Shown: positions 53,401 through 61,455 of the stretch, in pieces
How positions within the stretch are numbered: position 1 is the stretch's first letter
How the letters are laid out: the number at the start of each line of letters is the position of its first letter
Origin: Actinomadura alba
Lineage (GTDB): Bacteria > Actinomycetota > Actinomycetes > Streptosporangiales > Streptosporangiaceae
DNA length: 64,000 bases
Assembly (NCBI RefSeq): GCF_014323705.1
Contig: NZ_JABVEC010000001.1
Coordinates: forward strand, 372,001-436,000
Direction of reading: 5' to 3'
Notes under the pieces: model-generated
The model's input: the letters and a program-made list of their open reading frames with translations, nothing else
The model's database searches: none
What the model was told of the DNA's origin: nothing
Made by a program: the position numbers and the translations under genes

Positions 53401-54101
53401 AGATCGTCGGCGAGCAGGCGCAGCCGCGCGTCGCGCAGGTCGGCCTGGATGACGGCCGCCCTGCGGGCGATCTCGGCCTGCCTGCCAAGGGGCTTGAGCT
53501 GGCGGCGCAGCTCACCGTTGAGGTCCTGCACGCGGGTCAGGTTGGCCTGCATGGCGTCGAGCTTGCGCAGGGCCTTCTCCTTGCGCTTGCGGTGCTTGAG
53601 AACGCCCGCGGCCTCCTCGATCACCGCGCGCCGCCCCTCGGCGCCCGAGTGCAGCACGGCGTCGAGCTGGCCCTGCCCGATGATGACGTGCATCTCCCGG
53701 CCGATACCCGAGTCCGACAGCAGTTCCTGGACATCGAGCAGCCGGCACGGATCGCCGTTGATGGAGTACTCGCTCTGACCGGACCGGAACATCAGCCGGC
53801 TGATCGTCACCTCGGTGTAGTCGATCGGCAGCGCGCCGTCGGAGTTGTCGATGGTCAGCACGACCTCGGCACGGCCCAGGGGCGGCCGGCTCGCGGTGCC
53901 GGCGAAGATGACGTCCTCCATCTTGCCGCCGCGCAGCGACTTGGCCCCCTGCTCACCCATGACCCAGGCGAGAGCGTCGACGACATTGGACTTACCGGAA
54001 CCGTTCGGCCCGACCACGCAGGTGATGCCCGGCTCGAAGCGGAGGCTGGTCGAGGAGGCGAAGGACTTGAAGCCGCGCAGCGTCAGGCTCTTCAGATACA
54101 C
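50442..54101 (-). CDS. smc: Chromosome segregation ATPase SMC
   Basis: The 1219-residue protein has Walker A GPNGSGKSN (about 32-40), long coiled coils, a hinge (about 510-650), the ABC signature LSGGERSLVAIAILVAI and Walker B with YVLDEVEAALDD. With ScpA/B it organises and separates chromosomes. The GTG start (MYLKSLTLRGFKSFASSTSL) is family-typical. The coiled coil is rich in Ala/Arg/Glu. Confidence 0.96.
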   Translation of the reverse strand: MYLKSLTLRGFKSFASSTSLRFEPGITCVVGPNGSGKSNVVDALAWVMGEQGAKSLRGGKMEDVIFAGTASRPPLGRAEVVLTIDNSDGALPIDYTEVTISRLMFRSGQSEYSINGDPCRLLDVQELLSDSGIGREMHVIIGQGQLDAVLHSGAEGRRAVIEEAAGVLKHRKRKEKALRKLDAMQANLTRVQDLNGELRRQLKPLGRQAEIARRAAVIQADLRDARLRLLADDLLTLRTRLEAEAADEAAVRERRRSVEQALAGAQDRETELEAEAQAEAPRLVQVQDTWFQLSSLKERLRGVADLASARHRHAVESGDEERRGRDPEDMEREAAEVREQEEWLRGRLDEAEDGLGEAVRERTEAELLLKDEERRLHEATRAAADRREGLARLRGRVDALRSKTQAAEAEIGRLAAARAEAEGRAETAQAEYEAQDALADEDPELAADHERAQSALAEAKSAVEETRAAVAGPEQAVRDARAGVAAAREADQRAQRAVAALRARIEALELTLGNAAAGGEALLASDLDGVLGTVAALLAVEPGAEVAVAAALGAAAEAVAVASLDTAQAALTLLRDKDSGRAGVVVGDGPAPGVARAPLPGDARHARDLITAPDSVRAAIEHLLDGVVVVDDLPAARALVDARPELRAVTRDGDLLGAHWAQGGAAGAAHGPLQMRAALDEAVEALAAAGREAERSALGLEQAAAAEQRAQTALDAARASVNQAQATAGEAQSALDRVRVRLREVDAKAAQEAKHLARLQAAEHAARQEVERLAKAVSAAEEARERDDQGIAELQERLEIAEAQEDLDVEPDLSRRDDLAERCQELRSAEMEARLSVRTAEERVKAITGRADALERGARREREERARAAALRERRARQARVAKAVEQGARVALERIEVSLGDAVAERETAERGRESREAELKIVRNQVRELSAQLEKLVNVVHGSEVARAEQRLRLEQMETRALEEYGVEAASLIAEYGPDQPVPPPPDAGEDAVPQPYDRAVQEKRAKAAERQLTTLGKVNPLALEEFAALEERHAFLTSQLEDLKKTRRDLLTVVKEVDERVEQVFAAAFADTAREFERIFSRLFPGGEGRLSLTQPEDMLTTGVEVEARPPGKKVKRLSLLSGGERSLVAIAILVAIFRARPSPFYVLDEVEAALDDTNTQRLLTILEELRESSQLIIITHQKRTMEGADALYGVSMRGDGVTHVISQRIREPEPA

Positions 54102-54466
54102 GCACGCGCTCCCCTGTCAATCCCTCAGGGGCCGGCCCCCTGATCAGTCGAACGATACCGGTCGGCAGTCAGCACATCCGGTATCAAGGACCTTTGCCTG
54201 CCAATCTGGCATGATCATCGGGCATGCGGCATCTGAAATCACCGGCGGGATTTCAGCAGGCTGCCACGACAGCGCCTTCCGCCGCCGGATGCTGCCCCGG
54301 CAAATCCCGTTCCTCGGCCGGCACGTCTCATGACGGCCCTATCGCCGGTCATCCAATGGTGAAGACTCCACTGCCATCTGCTCGTGGATTGCCGCAGCCG
54401 TGACAAATCCGGACAAAACAGAAGGGACGTCGTTATCGACGTCCCTTTCGGTCTCGGCGCAGACGA
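54102..54466. other. Intergenic region upstream of smc
   Basis: This 365-base gap should hold the smc promoter. It carries a stem CTGAAATC / GATTTCAG (54233-54240 and 54249-54256) and the terminator of the next gene (54422-54447). I see no convincing coding frame or RNA gene in it. Confidence 0.6.
54422..54447 (-). terminator. Intrinsic terminator of the 64-residue coiled-coil gene
   Basis: AAGGGACGTCG pairs perfectly with CGACGTCCCTT (11 bp) around TTAT or ATAA. On the minus strand it is followed by CTGTTTTG, 20 bases past the gene's stop. The opposite strand also has a TTT, so it may work both ways. Confidence 0.85.
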
Positions 54467-54661
54467 TCAGGTCAGCGCCGGTTCACGATCCTTGGCCCTC
54501 AGTGTCAGGACATCGTCCTGGTCCACTGACAGCGCATCGTTCTCCGCCTGAAGCCGTACCAGCTCGGCTTCCAGATCCCGAACACGCCGCTGCAGACGCC
54601 GCATCTCCGCGACCATCCGGGGGTCGGGACCGCCGACGTGGCCGAGTATAGCCTTCGCCAT
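54467..54661 (-). CDS. Conserved small actinobacterial coiled-coil protein
   Basis: The 64-residue protein (MAKAILGHVGGPDPRMVAEM, then RRLQRRVRDLEAELVRLQAE) starts at the ATG at 54661. It closely resembles a short conserved protein found beside smc in many actinomycetes. The N-terminal motif ILGHVGGPDPR is very conserved, and the rest is a coiled coil. Function unknown. Confidence 0.85.
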   Translation of the reverse strand: MAKAILGHVGGPDPRMVAEMRRLQRRVRDLEAELVRLQAENDALSVDQDDVLTLRAKDREPALT

Positions 54662-54839
54662 GATTAAGGGTCCTCCACGCTGAGTGACCAGCAGGGATCG
54701 CGCACAAAGAGCCACATGAGCCGATGCGCGTATCATCTAGAGTCGCACCGGCCGGAGTGTCGGTCAAGACGGACATCACAGGCCGGTAACAACCTGTCCC
54801 CATGAGTTTAGCAGGTACAAACCGGAATGCCCTACCCGA

Positions 54840-55121
54840 TCATCGCTCCACGAAACCGGACAGGCCGCCACGGGGCTGGGCCCACCGTTCAGTGACTCCG
54901 GTCACGCTTCCGGGTGTTTCTCGGCCTCGCAACAGCTCGAGCAGCCGTTCACAGTCCGTCCGCGAGCCCTCGGCGACGACCTCGACCCGGCCGTCCGCGA
55001 GGTTGGTCGCGGACCCGACGAGCCCGAGCTCCAGCGCCCGCGCACGGACCCACCAGCGGAATCCCACACCCTGCACGGCGCCCCGCGCCCAGGCGGTCAG
55101 CCGGACCTCCTCGTTCCCCAC
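54840..55121 (-). CDS. acyP: Acylphosphatase
   Basis: The 93-residue enzyme hydrolyses acyl phosphates. It has [20 protein letters not shown] (catalytic Arg) and [17 protein letters not shown] (catalytic Asn). I choose the GTG at 55121 because it gives the normal length. A GTG at 55202 would overlap mutM by 8 bases and add 27 residues. Confidence 0.9.
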   Translation of the reverse strand: MGNEEVRLTAWARGAVQGVGFRWWVRARALELGLVGSATNLADGRVEVVAEGSRTDCERLLELLRGRETPGSVTGVTERWAQPRGGLSGFVER

Positions 55122-55194
55122 GAGCCCCGATCGTACGACCAGCCCACCCGGACCCACCCCGAGGGGGGCGCGGAGCCCGAGCGGAGCGAGGCAA

Positions 55195-56112
55195 TCAGAC
55201 ACGCGCGCGCCGTGGCCAGGGTTGGCAGCGGGGGCAGCTGAAGGATGAGCGGTTCATGAAGGCGTCGCGGCGGATGGGCGTGCCGCAGCGGTCGCACGGC
55301 CGGTCGCCCCGGCCGTAGACGTGCAGGGAACGGTCGAAGTAGCCGCTGTCGCCGTTGACGTCCACGTACAGGCTGTCGAACGACGTGCCGCCCGCGGCGA
55401 GGGCGGCACCCATGACCTCGCGTACCCCCAACAGCACCCGGGTGACCTCGGCCCGGGTGAGCGTCTCGGTCGGGCGGGCCCAGTGCAGCCGAGCCCGCCA
55501 CAGCGCCTCGTCGGCGTAGATGTTGCCGACCCCACTGATCAACGATTGGTCGAGCAACGCGCGTTTGATCCCGGTCCGCCGCCGCCGCAACGCGCGGTAG
55601 AACGCCTCGTCGTCGAACGCCTGCTCCAGCGGGTCGCGCGCGATGTGCAGGATGGGCTCGGGGACGCGCGCGAACGCCCCGGGCGCCGTTGCGGCGAAGG
55701 CGTCGGGGACGAGGTTCGTCACCATGAGGTGGCCGAAGGTGCGCTGGTCGACGAAGCGCAGATCGAGGCCGCCGTCGGTGAAGGTCATCCGAACCCGAAG
55801 GTGCTTCTCGAAGGGGCTGTCCGGCTTGCCCACCAGCAACTGCCCGCTCATGCCGAGGTGCGCGAGCAACGCCTCGGCCGGGAGTTCGTCGGCGTGCGCG
55901 TCCGGATCACCGACGGGCAACCACAGGTACTTGCCGCGGCGTTCGGCGCCCAGCACCTTACGGCCGGCCAGCCGGGCGGCGAAGTCGTCGGGGCCGGTGA
56001 TGTGCCGCCGGACGGCGCGGGGATGCAGGACCGTGACCGACGCGATCGTGCGGCCGGACACCCAGCCGTCCACACCGCGGCGGACGACCTCGACCTCGGG
56101 CAGCTCAGGCAC
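55195..56112 (-). CDS. mutM: Formamidopyrimidine-DNA glycosylase
   Basis: The 305-residue repair enzyme removes 8-oxoguanine and FaPy. Catalytic Pro2/Glu3 ([14 protein letters not shown]), Lys61 (RGKYLWLP), the helix-two-turn-helix ([20 protein letters not shown]) and the C-terminal zinc finger ([17 protein letters not shown]) are all intact. It overlaps the small DUF1737-like gene by 8 bases. Confidence 0.95.
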   Translation of the reverse strand: MPELPEVEVVRRGVDGWVSGRTIASVTVLHPRAVRRHITGPDDFAARLAGRKVLGAERRGKYLWLPVGDPDAHADELPAEALLAHLGMSGQLLVGKPDSPFEKHLRVRMTFTDGGLDLRFVDQRTFGHLMVTNLVPDAFAATAPGAFARVPEPILHIARDPLEQAFDDEAFYRALRRRRTGIKRALLDQSLISGVGNIYADEALWRARLHWARPTETLTRAEVTRVLLGVREVMGAALAAGGTSFDSLYVDVNGDSGYFDRSLHVYGRGDRPCDRCGTPIRRDAFMNRSSFSCPRCQPWPRRARV

Positions 56113-56308
56113 CGGCCGTCCCCGGCAGGACCAGCGCCTGGGCCACGATCACTCGGCCCCCGTCGCCGGTCAGGGCGGGTGAGCCGTACAGCTCGTACCC
56201 CTCTTCGAGGAGAGCGCTGACGCGCGCACAGAACCCGGCGTCGTCCGGTCCGGTGATCAGCCGATACCGCAAGGGGGCTTGTTCGGCCAATGGGGCTTGT
56301 CCGGTCAT
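56105..56308 (-). CDS. DUF1737-like small protein
   Basis: This 67-residue protein starts at the ATG at 56308. [20 protein letters not shown] and [17 protein letters not shown] match the short DUF1737 pattern (YRxxTG, GWxLYG, CQA end). It lies between rnc and mutM and overlaps mutM. Function unknown. Confidence 0.75.
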   Translation of the reverse strand: MTGQAPLAEQAPLRYRLITGPDDAGFCARVSALLEEGYELYGSPALTGDGGRVIVAQALVLPGTAGA

Positions 56309-56327
56309 ATGTGCAGCGTAGTGAGGA

Positions 56328-57071
56328 TCAGCCCTCGGTCGCGGCCCCGTCCGCCTCACGGGCGGTGGCACGGGCCCGGATCTCGGTCCAGGCCGCCTCG
56401 GCGGCGTGCTGCTCGGCCTCTTTCTTGCTGTGCCCCTCGCCGTTGCCGTACACCTTGCCGCCGACCCGCACCGACGCGCGGAACGTCTTCTGGTGGTCGG
56501 GGCCGCTCTCGACGACGTGGTACTCGGGCACTCCGAGCTCCTCGACCGCGGTGAGCTCCTGTAGCGAGGTCTTCCAGTCCAGGCCGGCACCGAGACTCGC
56601 GGACCGGTCGATCAGCGCGTCGAAGAGCCGGTGCACGAGGTCGGACGCCTCGACGAGGCCCTGGTCGAGGTAGACCGCGCCGATGAGCGCCTCGAGGGTG
56701 TCGGCCAGGATCGACGACTTGTCCCGGCCGCCGGTGCCCTCTTCGCCCCGGCCGAGCCGGATATGGGCGCCGACGCCGAGCCCTCGGGCCACGCCGGCGA
56801 GTGCCCGCATGTTGACAACCGCCGCGCGGAGCTTCGCCAGCTGCCCCTCGGGCAGGTCGGGATGACCGCGGAACAGGGTGTCGGTGACCACCAGGCCGAG
56901 CACCGAGTCGCCGAGGAACTCCAGCCGCTCGTTGGTGGGCAGGCCGCCGTTCTCATAGGCGAACGAGCGGTGCGTCAGCGCCCGCTCCAGCAGCGCATCG
57001 TCCAGCTTGACGCCGAGGGCGCGCTCAAGGTCGGCGCGATCCGGCGCAGGGTCGGGAGTCTTAGCACTCAC
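56328..57071 (-). CDS. rnc: Ribonuclease III
   Basis: The 247-residue enzyme (GTG at 57071, GGAGG just upstream) cuts double-stranded RNA in rRNA and mRNA processing. It carries the signature [20 protein letters not shown], catalytic acidic residues up to [15 protein letters not shown], and a C-terminal dsRNA-binding domain ([36 protein letters not shown]). Confidence 0.95.
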   Translation of the reverse strand: MSAKTPDPAPDRADLERALGVKLDDALLERALTHRSFAYENGGLPTNERLEFLGDSVLGLVVTDTLFRGHPDLPEGQLAKLRAAVVNMRALAGVARGLGVGAHIRLGRGEEGTGGRDKSSILADTLEALIGAVYLDQGLVEASDLVHRLFDALIDRSASLGAGLDWKTSLQELTAVEELGVPEYHVVESGPDHQKTFRASVRVGGKVYGNGEGHSKKEAEQHAAEAAWTEIRARATAREADGAATEG

Positions 57072-57408
57072 ACGTCCTCCTCGTAGCTCCACACGTCATC
57101 GTGCGTCCGTCGCTACGGCGAGTGACATGCCCGGTGACCCGACGCGTCACACGGGCCGGGGATTCCTCGAAGACGAGGTGTGCGCCGGTGAGTCGATCCC
57201 CCGGCGTACACCACGGCCTCGGGCGCTCCCCGGCCACTCGCCCGACTCCACACGTGGACCGGGGCGGCCGCGTCCGACGCGGCAGGCCCAGCCGAAATGG
57301 AAAGGATTGCATGATCACGCGGCATCCGGAGCACGAGCGGCCCCCGTAGTACGTGATCATGCAATCCGGCCCCGCCCGGACATGATCTTGCGATCCCCGG
57401 GCCGGGGG
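57072..57408. other. Intergenic region between rnc and rpmF
   Basis: This 337-base region has no supported gene. It holds the perfect 16-bp inverted repeat at 57304-57367 and a related half copy at about 57381-57396, and otherwise ordinary GC-rich sequence. Confidence 0.6.
57304..57367. repeat. Perfect 16-bp inverted repeat
   Basis: GGATTGCATGATCACG (57304-57319) and CGTGATCATGCAATCC (57352-57367) are exact complements around a 32-base spacer. A third, degenerate copy (ACATGATCTTGCGATCC) lies at 57380-57396. It lies between rpmF and rnc, so it could act as a terminator-like structure downstream of rpmF, a repeat element or paired binding sites. Confidence 0.85.
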
Positions 57409-57585
57409 TCAGGCCGGCGTGATTACCTGCCGCCGGTCGTAGGTACCGCAGGTCGGGCACGCGGTGTGCGGCAGCTTCGGGTCACGGCACTGCGGGCACT
57501 CGACAAGGGTCGGCGCCGAGGTCTTCCACTGCGAACGCCGGTGCCGCGTGTTGCTGCGCGACTTCTTCCGCTTCGGGACGGCCAC
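57409..57585 (-). CDS. rpmF: 50S ribosomal protein L32
   Basis: The 58-residue protein uses a GTG start: [20 protein letters not shown], then [20 protein letters not shown], giving two CxxC zinc pairs. It follows the DUF177 gene by one base, the standard order. Zinc-type L32 is normally the zinc-replete form. Confidence 0.95.
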   Translation of the reverse strand: MAVPKRKKSRSNTRHRRSQWKTSAPTLVECPQCRDPKLPHTACPTCGTYDRRQVITPA

Positions 57586-57586
57586 C

Positions 57587-58180
57587 TCAGCCCTCCTGGC
57601 TTTCTTCTCGTTGGTCTTTTAGGTCTTTCAGCGCCGCCCACCTGGGGTCGACGGCGTCGTGATGGTGACCGGGCTCGGCGTCGTCCAGCCGGACGCCGCA
57701 CTCGGAGCACAGGCCGGGACAGTCGTCCCGGCAGAGCGGGGACAGCGGCAGTGCCAGCACCACCGCGTCCCGCAGCACCGGCTCGAGATCGATGAAATCT
57801 CCCTCGAGACGGAGCTCGTCCTCTCCGGCCGCGTGTTCGACGCTGCCGAAGCGGTTGTCGGGGTAGACGAAGAGCTCCTGGAACTCCACCTCGAAGACCG
57901 AGGCGAGCGGATCCAGGCAGCGCGAGCACTCCCCGACGAGAGGTACCCGCGTGGTGCCGGTGACGAGCACCCCCTCCATCACCGCCTCGAGCCGAAGATC
58001 CAGCTCGAGTTCGGCGTCCTTCGGGACGCCGACCATCTCGACGCCGAGACTCCCCGGAGCCGGCACGGTCAGGCTCTCTTCGCGCATCGATCCCGGTCGG
58101 CGGCCCAGGGCTCGGGTGTCGAGCACGAGTGGATCGCGGGGATCAAGGCGAGACAGAGGTCTCCTGCTTTCGTGGGGCAT
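57587..58180 (-). CDS. DUF177 / YceD family protein
   Basis: The 197-residue protein has [40 protein letters not shown] and LCSECGVRL, typical of the YceD family linked to 23S rRNA accumulation and always next to rpmF. Four conserved Cys suggest metal binding. The start at 58180 gives a longer N-terminus than some relatives. Confidence 0.92.
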   Translation of the reverse strand: MPHESRRPLSRLDPRDPLVLDTRALGRRPGSMREESLTVPAPGSLGVEMVGVPKDAELELDLRLEAVMEGVLVTGTTRVPLVGECSRCLDPLASVFEVEFQELFVYPDNRFGSVEHAAGEDELRLEGDFIDLEPVLRDAVVLALPLSPLCRDDCPGLCSECGVRLDDAEPGHHHDAVDPRWAALKDLKDQREESQEG

Positions 58181-58245
58181 GGGGAATCCGTGGCCGACGA
58201 CATGGCCGAAGACCCAGGATAGCGAACAGATCCGGTGGACCCAAC

Positions 58246-58725
58246 TCAGGCTTCGGAAAGGCGCTGTACCAGGCGTTCGTGGATGATCTCCGGAACGAGC
58301 CCCGAGATGTCCCCGCCGTACTTCGCGATCTCCTTCATCAGGCTGGAGGAGAGGAAGGAGTACAGGGGATTGGTGGCCATGAACATCGTCTCGACCCCGG
58401 CCATGCGATGGTTCATCTGCGCCATCTGCAACTCGTAGTCGAAGTCGCTGACGGCACGCAGTCCCTTGACGATGACCGGGATGTCATGCTGCCGGCAGTA
58501 GTCGACGAGCAGCCCGTGGAACTTGTCCACCCGGACGTTCCCGTACTCCTTGGTCACGTCCCGGAGCATGTCGATGCGCTCGTCGACGGTGAAGAGACCC
58601 TGCTTCGAGTAGTTGATCAACACGGCGACGACGACCTCGTCGTACAGGCGGGACGCCCGGCTGATGATGTCGAGGTGTCCGTTGGTCACTGGGTCGAACG
58701 AACCCGGACAGACGACACGGCGCAC
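58246..58725 (-). CDS. coaD: Phosphopantetheine adenylyltransferase
   Basis: The 159-residue enzyme makes dephospho-CoA. GTG start with GGAGG eight bases upstream; CPGSFDPVTNGHLDIISRAS includes the TxGH motif, and LYSFLSSSLMKEIAKYGGDI closes the site. It lies next to rsmD as in most bacteria. Confidence 0.95.
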   Translation of the reverse strand: MRRVVCPGSFDPVTNGHLDIISRASRLYDEVVVAVLINYSKQGLFTVDERIDMLRDVTKEYGNVRVDKFHGLLVDYCRQHDIPVIVKGLRAVSDFDYELQMAQMNHRMAGVETMFMATNPLYSFLSSSLMKEIAKYGGDISGLVPEIIHERLVQRLSEA

Positions 58726-58817
58726 GAAGTGGAACCTCCGGTCAAGAGCGGAGACCTGTGGCGCGACCGTACCAAACGGGCCGTGACGTGACGTGCCCGC
58801 CTCACCCCTGAGCGCCT

Positions 58818-59378
58818 CTACGTCACCCTGCCATACCACAGAACCGCCTCGCCGTACCGCCGCTCACGCTCAGCCGTGTAGCCCGGCGGCCAGGCCAGGG
58901 GTCCGTCCCGGCCGGCCCGCTCCACGACGATCAGCGCGTCCGGGGCCGCCCAGCCGTTGTCGCGCAGCGCGCCGAGCAGGCCGGTGACCTCCTCGCCGCC
59001 CAGGGCGTACGGAGGGTCCGCGAATATCAGGTCGTACGGCGCTTCACAGCCTCGGCGCACGAGGCGTTCGACCCGGTCGGTGACCAGTTCGGCTCCGGGC
59101 AGGCCGAGCAGGGCGATGTTGTCCCTGATGACCCGGGCGGCGCGGGCGTGCGACTCGACGAGCAGAGCGTGGTCGGCTCCCCTGGACAGGGCCTCGAGCC
59201 CCACCGCGCCGGACCCCGCGTACAGGTCGGCGACCCGGCAGCCGTCGAGCGGCCCGAGCAGCGCCCCGACGGTCGAGAACAGGCCCTCCCTGGCGCGGTC
59301 GCTGGTCGGTCGGGTGTCACGGCCGGCCGGCACGGCTATCCGCCGCCCTCCGGCGATGCCTGCGATGACTCGGGTCAC
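58818..59378 (-). CDS. rsmD: 16S rRNA (guanine-966-N2)-methyltransferase
   Basis: The 186-residue SAM enzyme starts at the GTG at 59378 (MTRVIAGIAGGRRIAVPAGR). It shows TSDRAREGLFSTVG, DLYAGSGAVGLEALSRGA and the catalytic FADPPYALGG. It methylates G966 of 16S rRNA. Confidence 0.94.
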   Translation of the reverse strand: MTRVIAGIAGGRRIAVPAGRDTRPTSDRAREGLFSTVGALLGPLDGCRVADLYAGSGAVGLEALSRGADHALLVESHARAARVIRDNIALLGLPGAELVTDRVERLVRRGCEAPYDLIFADPPYALGGEEVTGLLGALRDNGWAAPDALIVVERAGRDGPLAWPPGYTAERERRYGEAVLWYGRVT

Positions 59379-59431
59379 CCACTCAGTGTGCCCGGCCGCG
59401 CGAGCGGCCCGCTCCGGGACTCCCCCGAGCC

Positions 59432-59498
59432 GGTTCACCCGGGCTGGTTCACCCGGGCTGGTTCACCCGGGCCGGTTCACCCGGGCCGGTTCACCCGG
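59432..59498. repeat. Tandem repeat, 14 bp, almost five copies
   Basis: The unit GGTTCACCCGGGCT or GGTTCACCCGGGCC repeats head to tail from 59432, with the fifth copy ending at GGTTCACCCGG. It lies between rsmD and the divergent LPFTG protein gene. It may vary in copy number between strains. Confidence 0.9.
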
Positions 59499-59659
59499 AA
59501 GGCCACCGGCTCAGCGGAACAACGACGCTCCACAGAACAACAGATTCCTTTCGGAACGCTACGTAAGGTGACAAGATAGGTGTCAACCTGTGGGACGGCA
59601 GTGGCAGGTGAAGCGCCGGTGCCGCCCGATCCCCCCATTTCACGGCAGGAGGCTCGACG

Positions 59660-60307
59660 ATGCGCCTGGTTTCCAGAGCGGTGACGACGGCCGGGGCGAC
59701 GGTCCTGGGCATCACCGTCATGGGCGGCATGGCCCAGGCCGACACGGCCACCCGTGACCCGTCGCTTCTCTCCGGGCTCACCGACACGGTGACCGGCACC
59801 ACCGAGCTGGTCGACGGGCTCGTGAGCACCGTCGCCGACCCGGGGGCGCCGGCCCGCGACTCGCGGCCCAAGAGCACCCGGCCGCCCGGGCTCGGCGTCG
59901 ACGCCAGGGTCGAGACCCCGGCCGCCGGTCCCCTCCGCGCCTCGGCCGGCGCCTCGGTGCGGGTCAGTGCGCAGAGCGGGCTGTCGGCACGGGCGGCGGC
60001 GGACGTGTGCCTCGGCACGGCGAGCTGCGGGAACGGCGGTACGCCGCCCATACCGCCCCGCCCCCCGACAGAGCCGGGTTCGCCGCCCGTCCCATCTCCG
60101 CCGCCCGCCCCCTCCGCACCGCCCGCGGCTCCACCTGTCGCGGCGGGGGAAGCCGGAGCGCTGCCCACGGCGACGGGGACCGTGACCGGCAGCCTGCCGT
60201 TCACGGGCGGATCCATCGACACGCTCGCGGGCGTGGCCGGGGCGCTGGTGCTCACGGGGGCGGCCGCGTTGGCCGCCACCCGCAGGCGCGCTCGCGACGG
60301 CTCCTGA
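59660..60307 (+). CDS. LPFTG surface-anchored protein
   Basis: The 215-residue protein has a signal peptide (1-27, ending MAQA), a Ser/Ala-rich middle, a Pro-rich linker (IPPRPPTEPGSPPVPSPPPA) and a sortase motif LPFTG at 179-183. A hydrophobic helix and RRRARDGS complete the anchor. It should be attached to the cell wall. The CLGTASCG segment may form a disulfide. GCAGGAGG precedes the ATG. Function unknown. Confidence 0.85.
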   Translation: MRLVSRAVTTAGATVLGITVMGGMAQADTATRDPSLLSGLTDTVTGTTELVDGLVSTVADPGAPARDSRPKSTRPPGLGVDARVETPAAGPLRASAGASVRVSAQSGLSARAAADVCLGTASCGNGGTPPIPPRPPTEPGSPPVPSPPPAPSAPPAAPPVAAGEAGALPTATGTVTGSLPFTGGSIDTLAGVAGALVLTGAAALAATRRRARDGS

Positions 60308-60376
60308 CGCACGCGCACGGCTCCTGACCCAGGTGCACGGCCCCTGACTGACGCAGCACGGCCCGCGCTGATCGCG

Positions 60377-61270
60377 CTATCCGAGCACCCAGCGCACCTG
60401 GGTGCGCACGCCCGCGTCCGGATCGGCGAGCGCTTCGACGAGTGCGGTCACGACCTCGGGCCGGTCGTCGGCCCACGGCTCCAGTGACCGTACGGCGGCC
60501 CGCCGTACGTCCACGACGCGGTCGCCGAGTGCCCGGACGAGCAGGCCGATGGCGATCTCGGGAGCGGCGGCGCGCAGCGCGGTCGCCGCGCGTGCGCGCA
60601 CCCGCCAGTCGGGGTGCTCCAGCGTGCTCGCCACGCGCTCGGCGAGGGGCGGCGGCATGCCGAGGTCCGTGGCCGCGTCGATCGCTGCGATCCGAACCAC
60701 GGCGTCGTGGTCGACGATCAGCCGCTCCAGCGCCGGGAGGCCCGCGGGCGACTTGAGCCGCGCGAGCCCCTCGGCCACGCCGACGCGCACCTCGCGGGCC
60801 GGATCGCCGGCCGCCTGCGCCACCTCGGTGACGGCGCCGAGTGCGATCAGGCCGATGATCGCCTGGAGGCGCACCTCCGGCTCGCCGTCCCGGAGGCCAT
60901 CGGCGTACTGCTCCCGGGCACCCTCGGTCAGCAGCGCGAGCAGTTCGACGGCCGTCTCGCGGAGCCGGGCGTCGCGGCCGTGCGCGGCGGCCAGCAGCAG
61001 CGCCCTGACACCGTCCTCGCCGATGTAGACCTCGGCCAGGACCCGCAGCGATTCGGCGGCGACCTCCCGCACGCTGTGGTCCTCGTCGGCCAGCGCCCAG
61101 GCGAGAGTGTCGCCCGCCCCGGCCGGAGCGGTGCGGGTCAACATGATGAGGGCGGCCTTGCGCACCTCGGGCGCGGGGTCGCGCAGATGTTCTTCGATGT
61201 CGGGGAGTTCTGGGCGCTCCAGCCGGTAGAGCGCGGCAATGCGGGTCGAGGGAGTGTCTGTGGTGGTCAC
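60377..61270 (-). CDS. HEAT-repeat protein
   Basis: The 297-residue protein is built of about eight HEAT-like helical pairs (HLRDPAPEVRKAALIMLTRT, DHDAVVRIAAIDAATDLGMP, HPDWRVRARAATALRAAAPE). Such repeats act as protein scaffolds, often in PBS-lyase-like or regulatory proteins. No catalytic motif. Start ATG at 61270. Confidence 0.85.
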   Translation of the reverse strand: MTTTDTPSTRIAALYRLERPELPDIEEHLRDPAPEVRKAALIMLTRTAPAGAGDTLAWALADEDHSVREVAAESLRVLAEVYIGEDGVRALLLAAAHGRDARLRETAVELLALLTEGAREQYADGLRDGEPEVRLQAIIGLIALGAVTEVAQAAGDPAREVRVGVAEGLARLKSPAGLPALERLIVDHDAVVRIAAIDAATDLGMPPPLAERVASTLEHPDWRVRARAATALRAAAPEIAIGLLVRALGDRVVDVRRAAVRSLEPWADDRPEVVTALVEALADPDAGVRTQVRWVLG

Positions 61271-61455
61271 GGCATGGCCTCCGGAGCCGTCGCGGATCTG
61301 TGAGTGGGGCTCAGATCACCGACGGGAACACAGCGCGCTGGCCTGCCGCCGTAGGTCGACGTGCAGCCGAGCGATCAAAGGCCGGCTCCGCTCCATGTCC
61401 TCATGGTCGAGGAGGTTGCGGATAAAATCAATGGAATAAGTAGGAAACCCTCTTG

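Noticed and set aside
59432..59498. Possible CRISPR array
   Set aside because: Units are directly adjacent with no spacers, so it is a simple tandem repeat.
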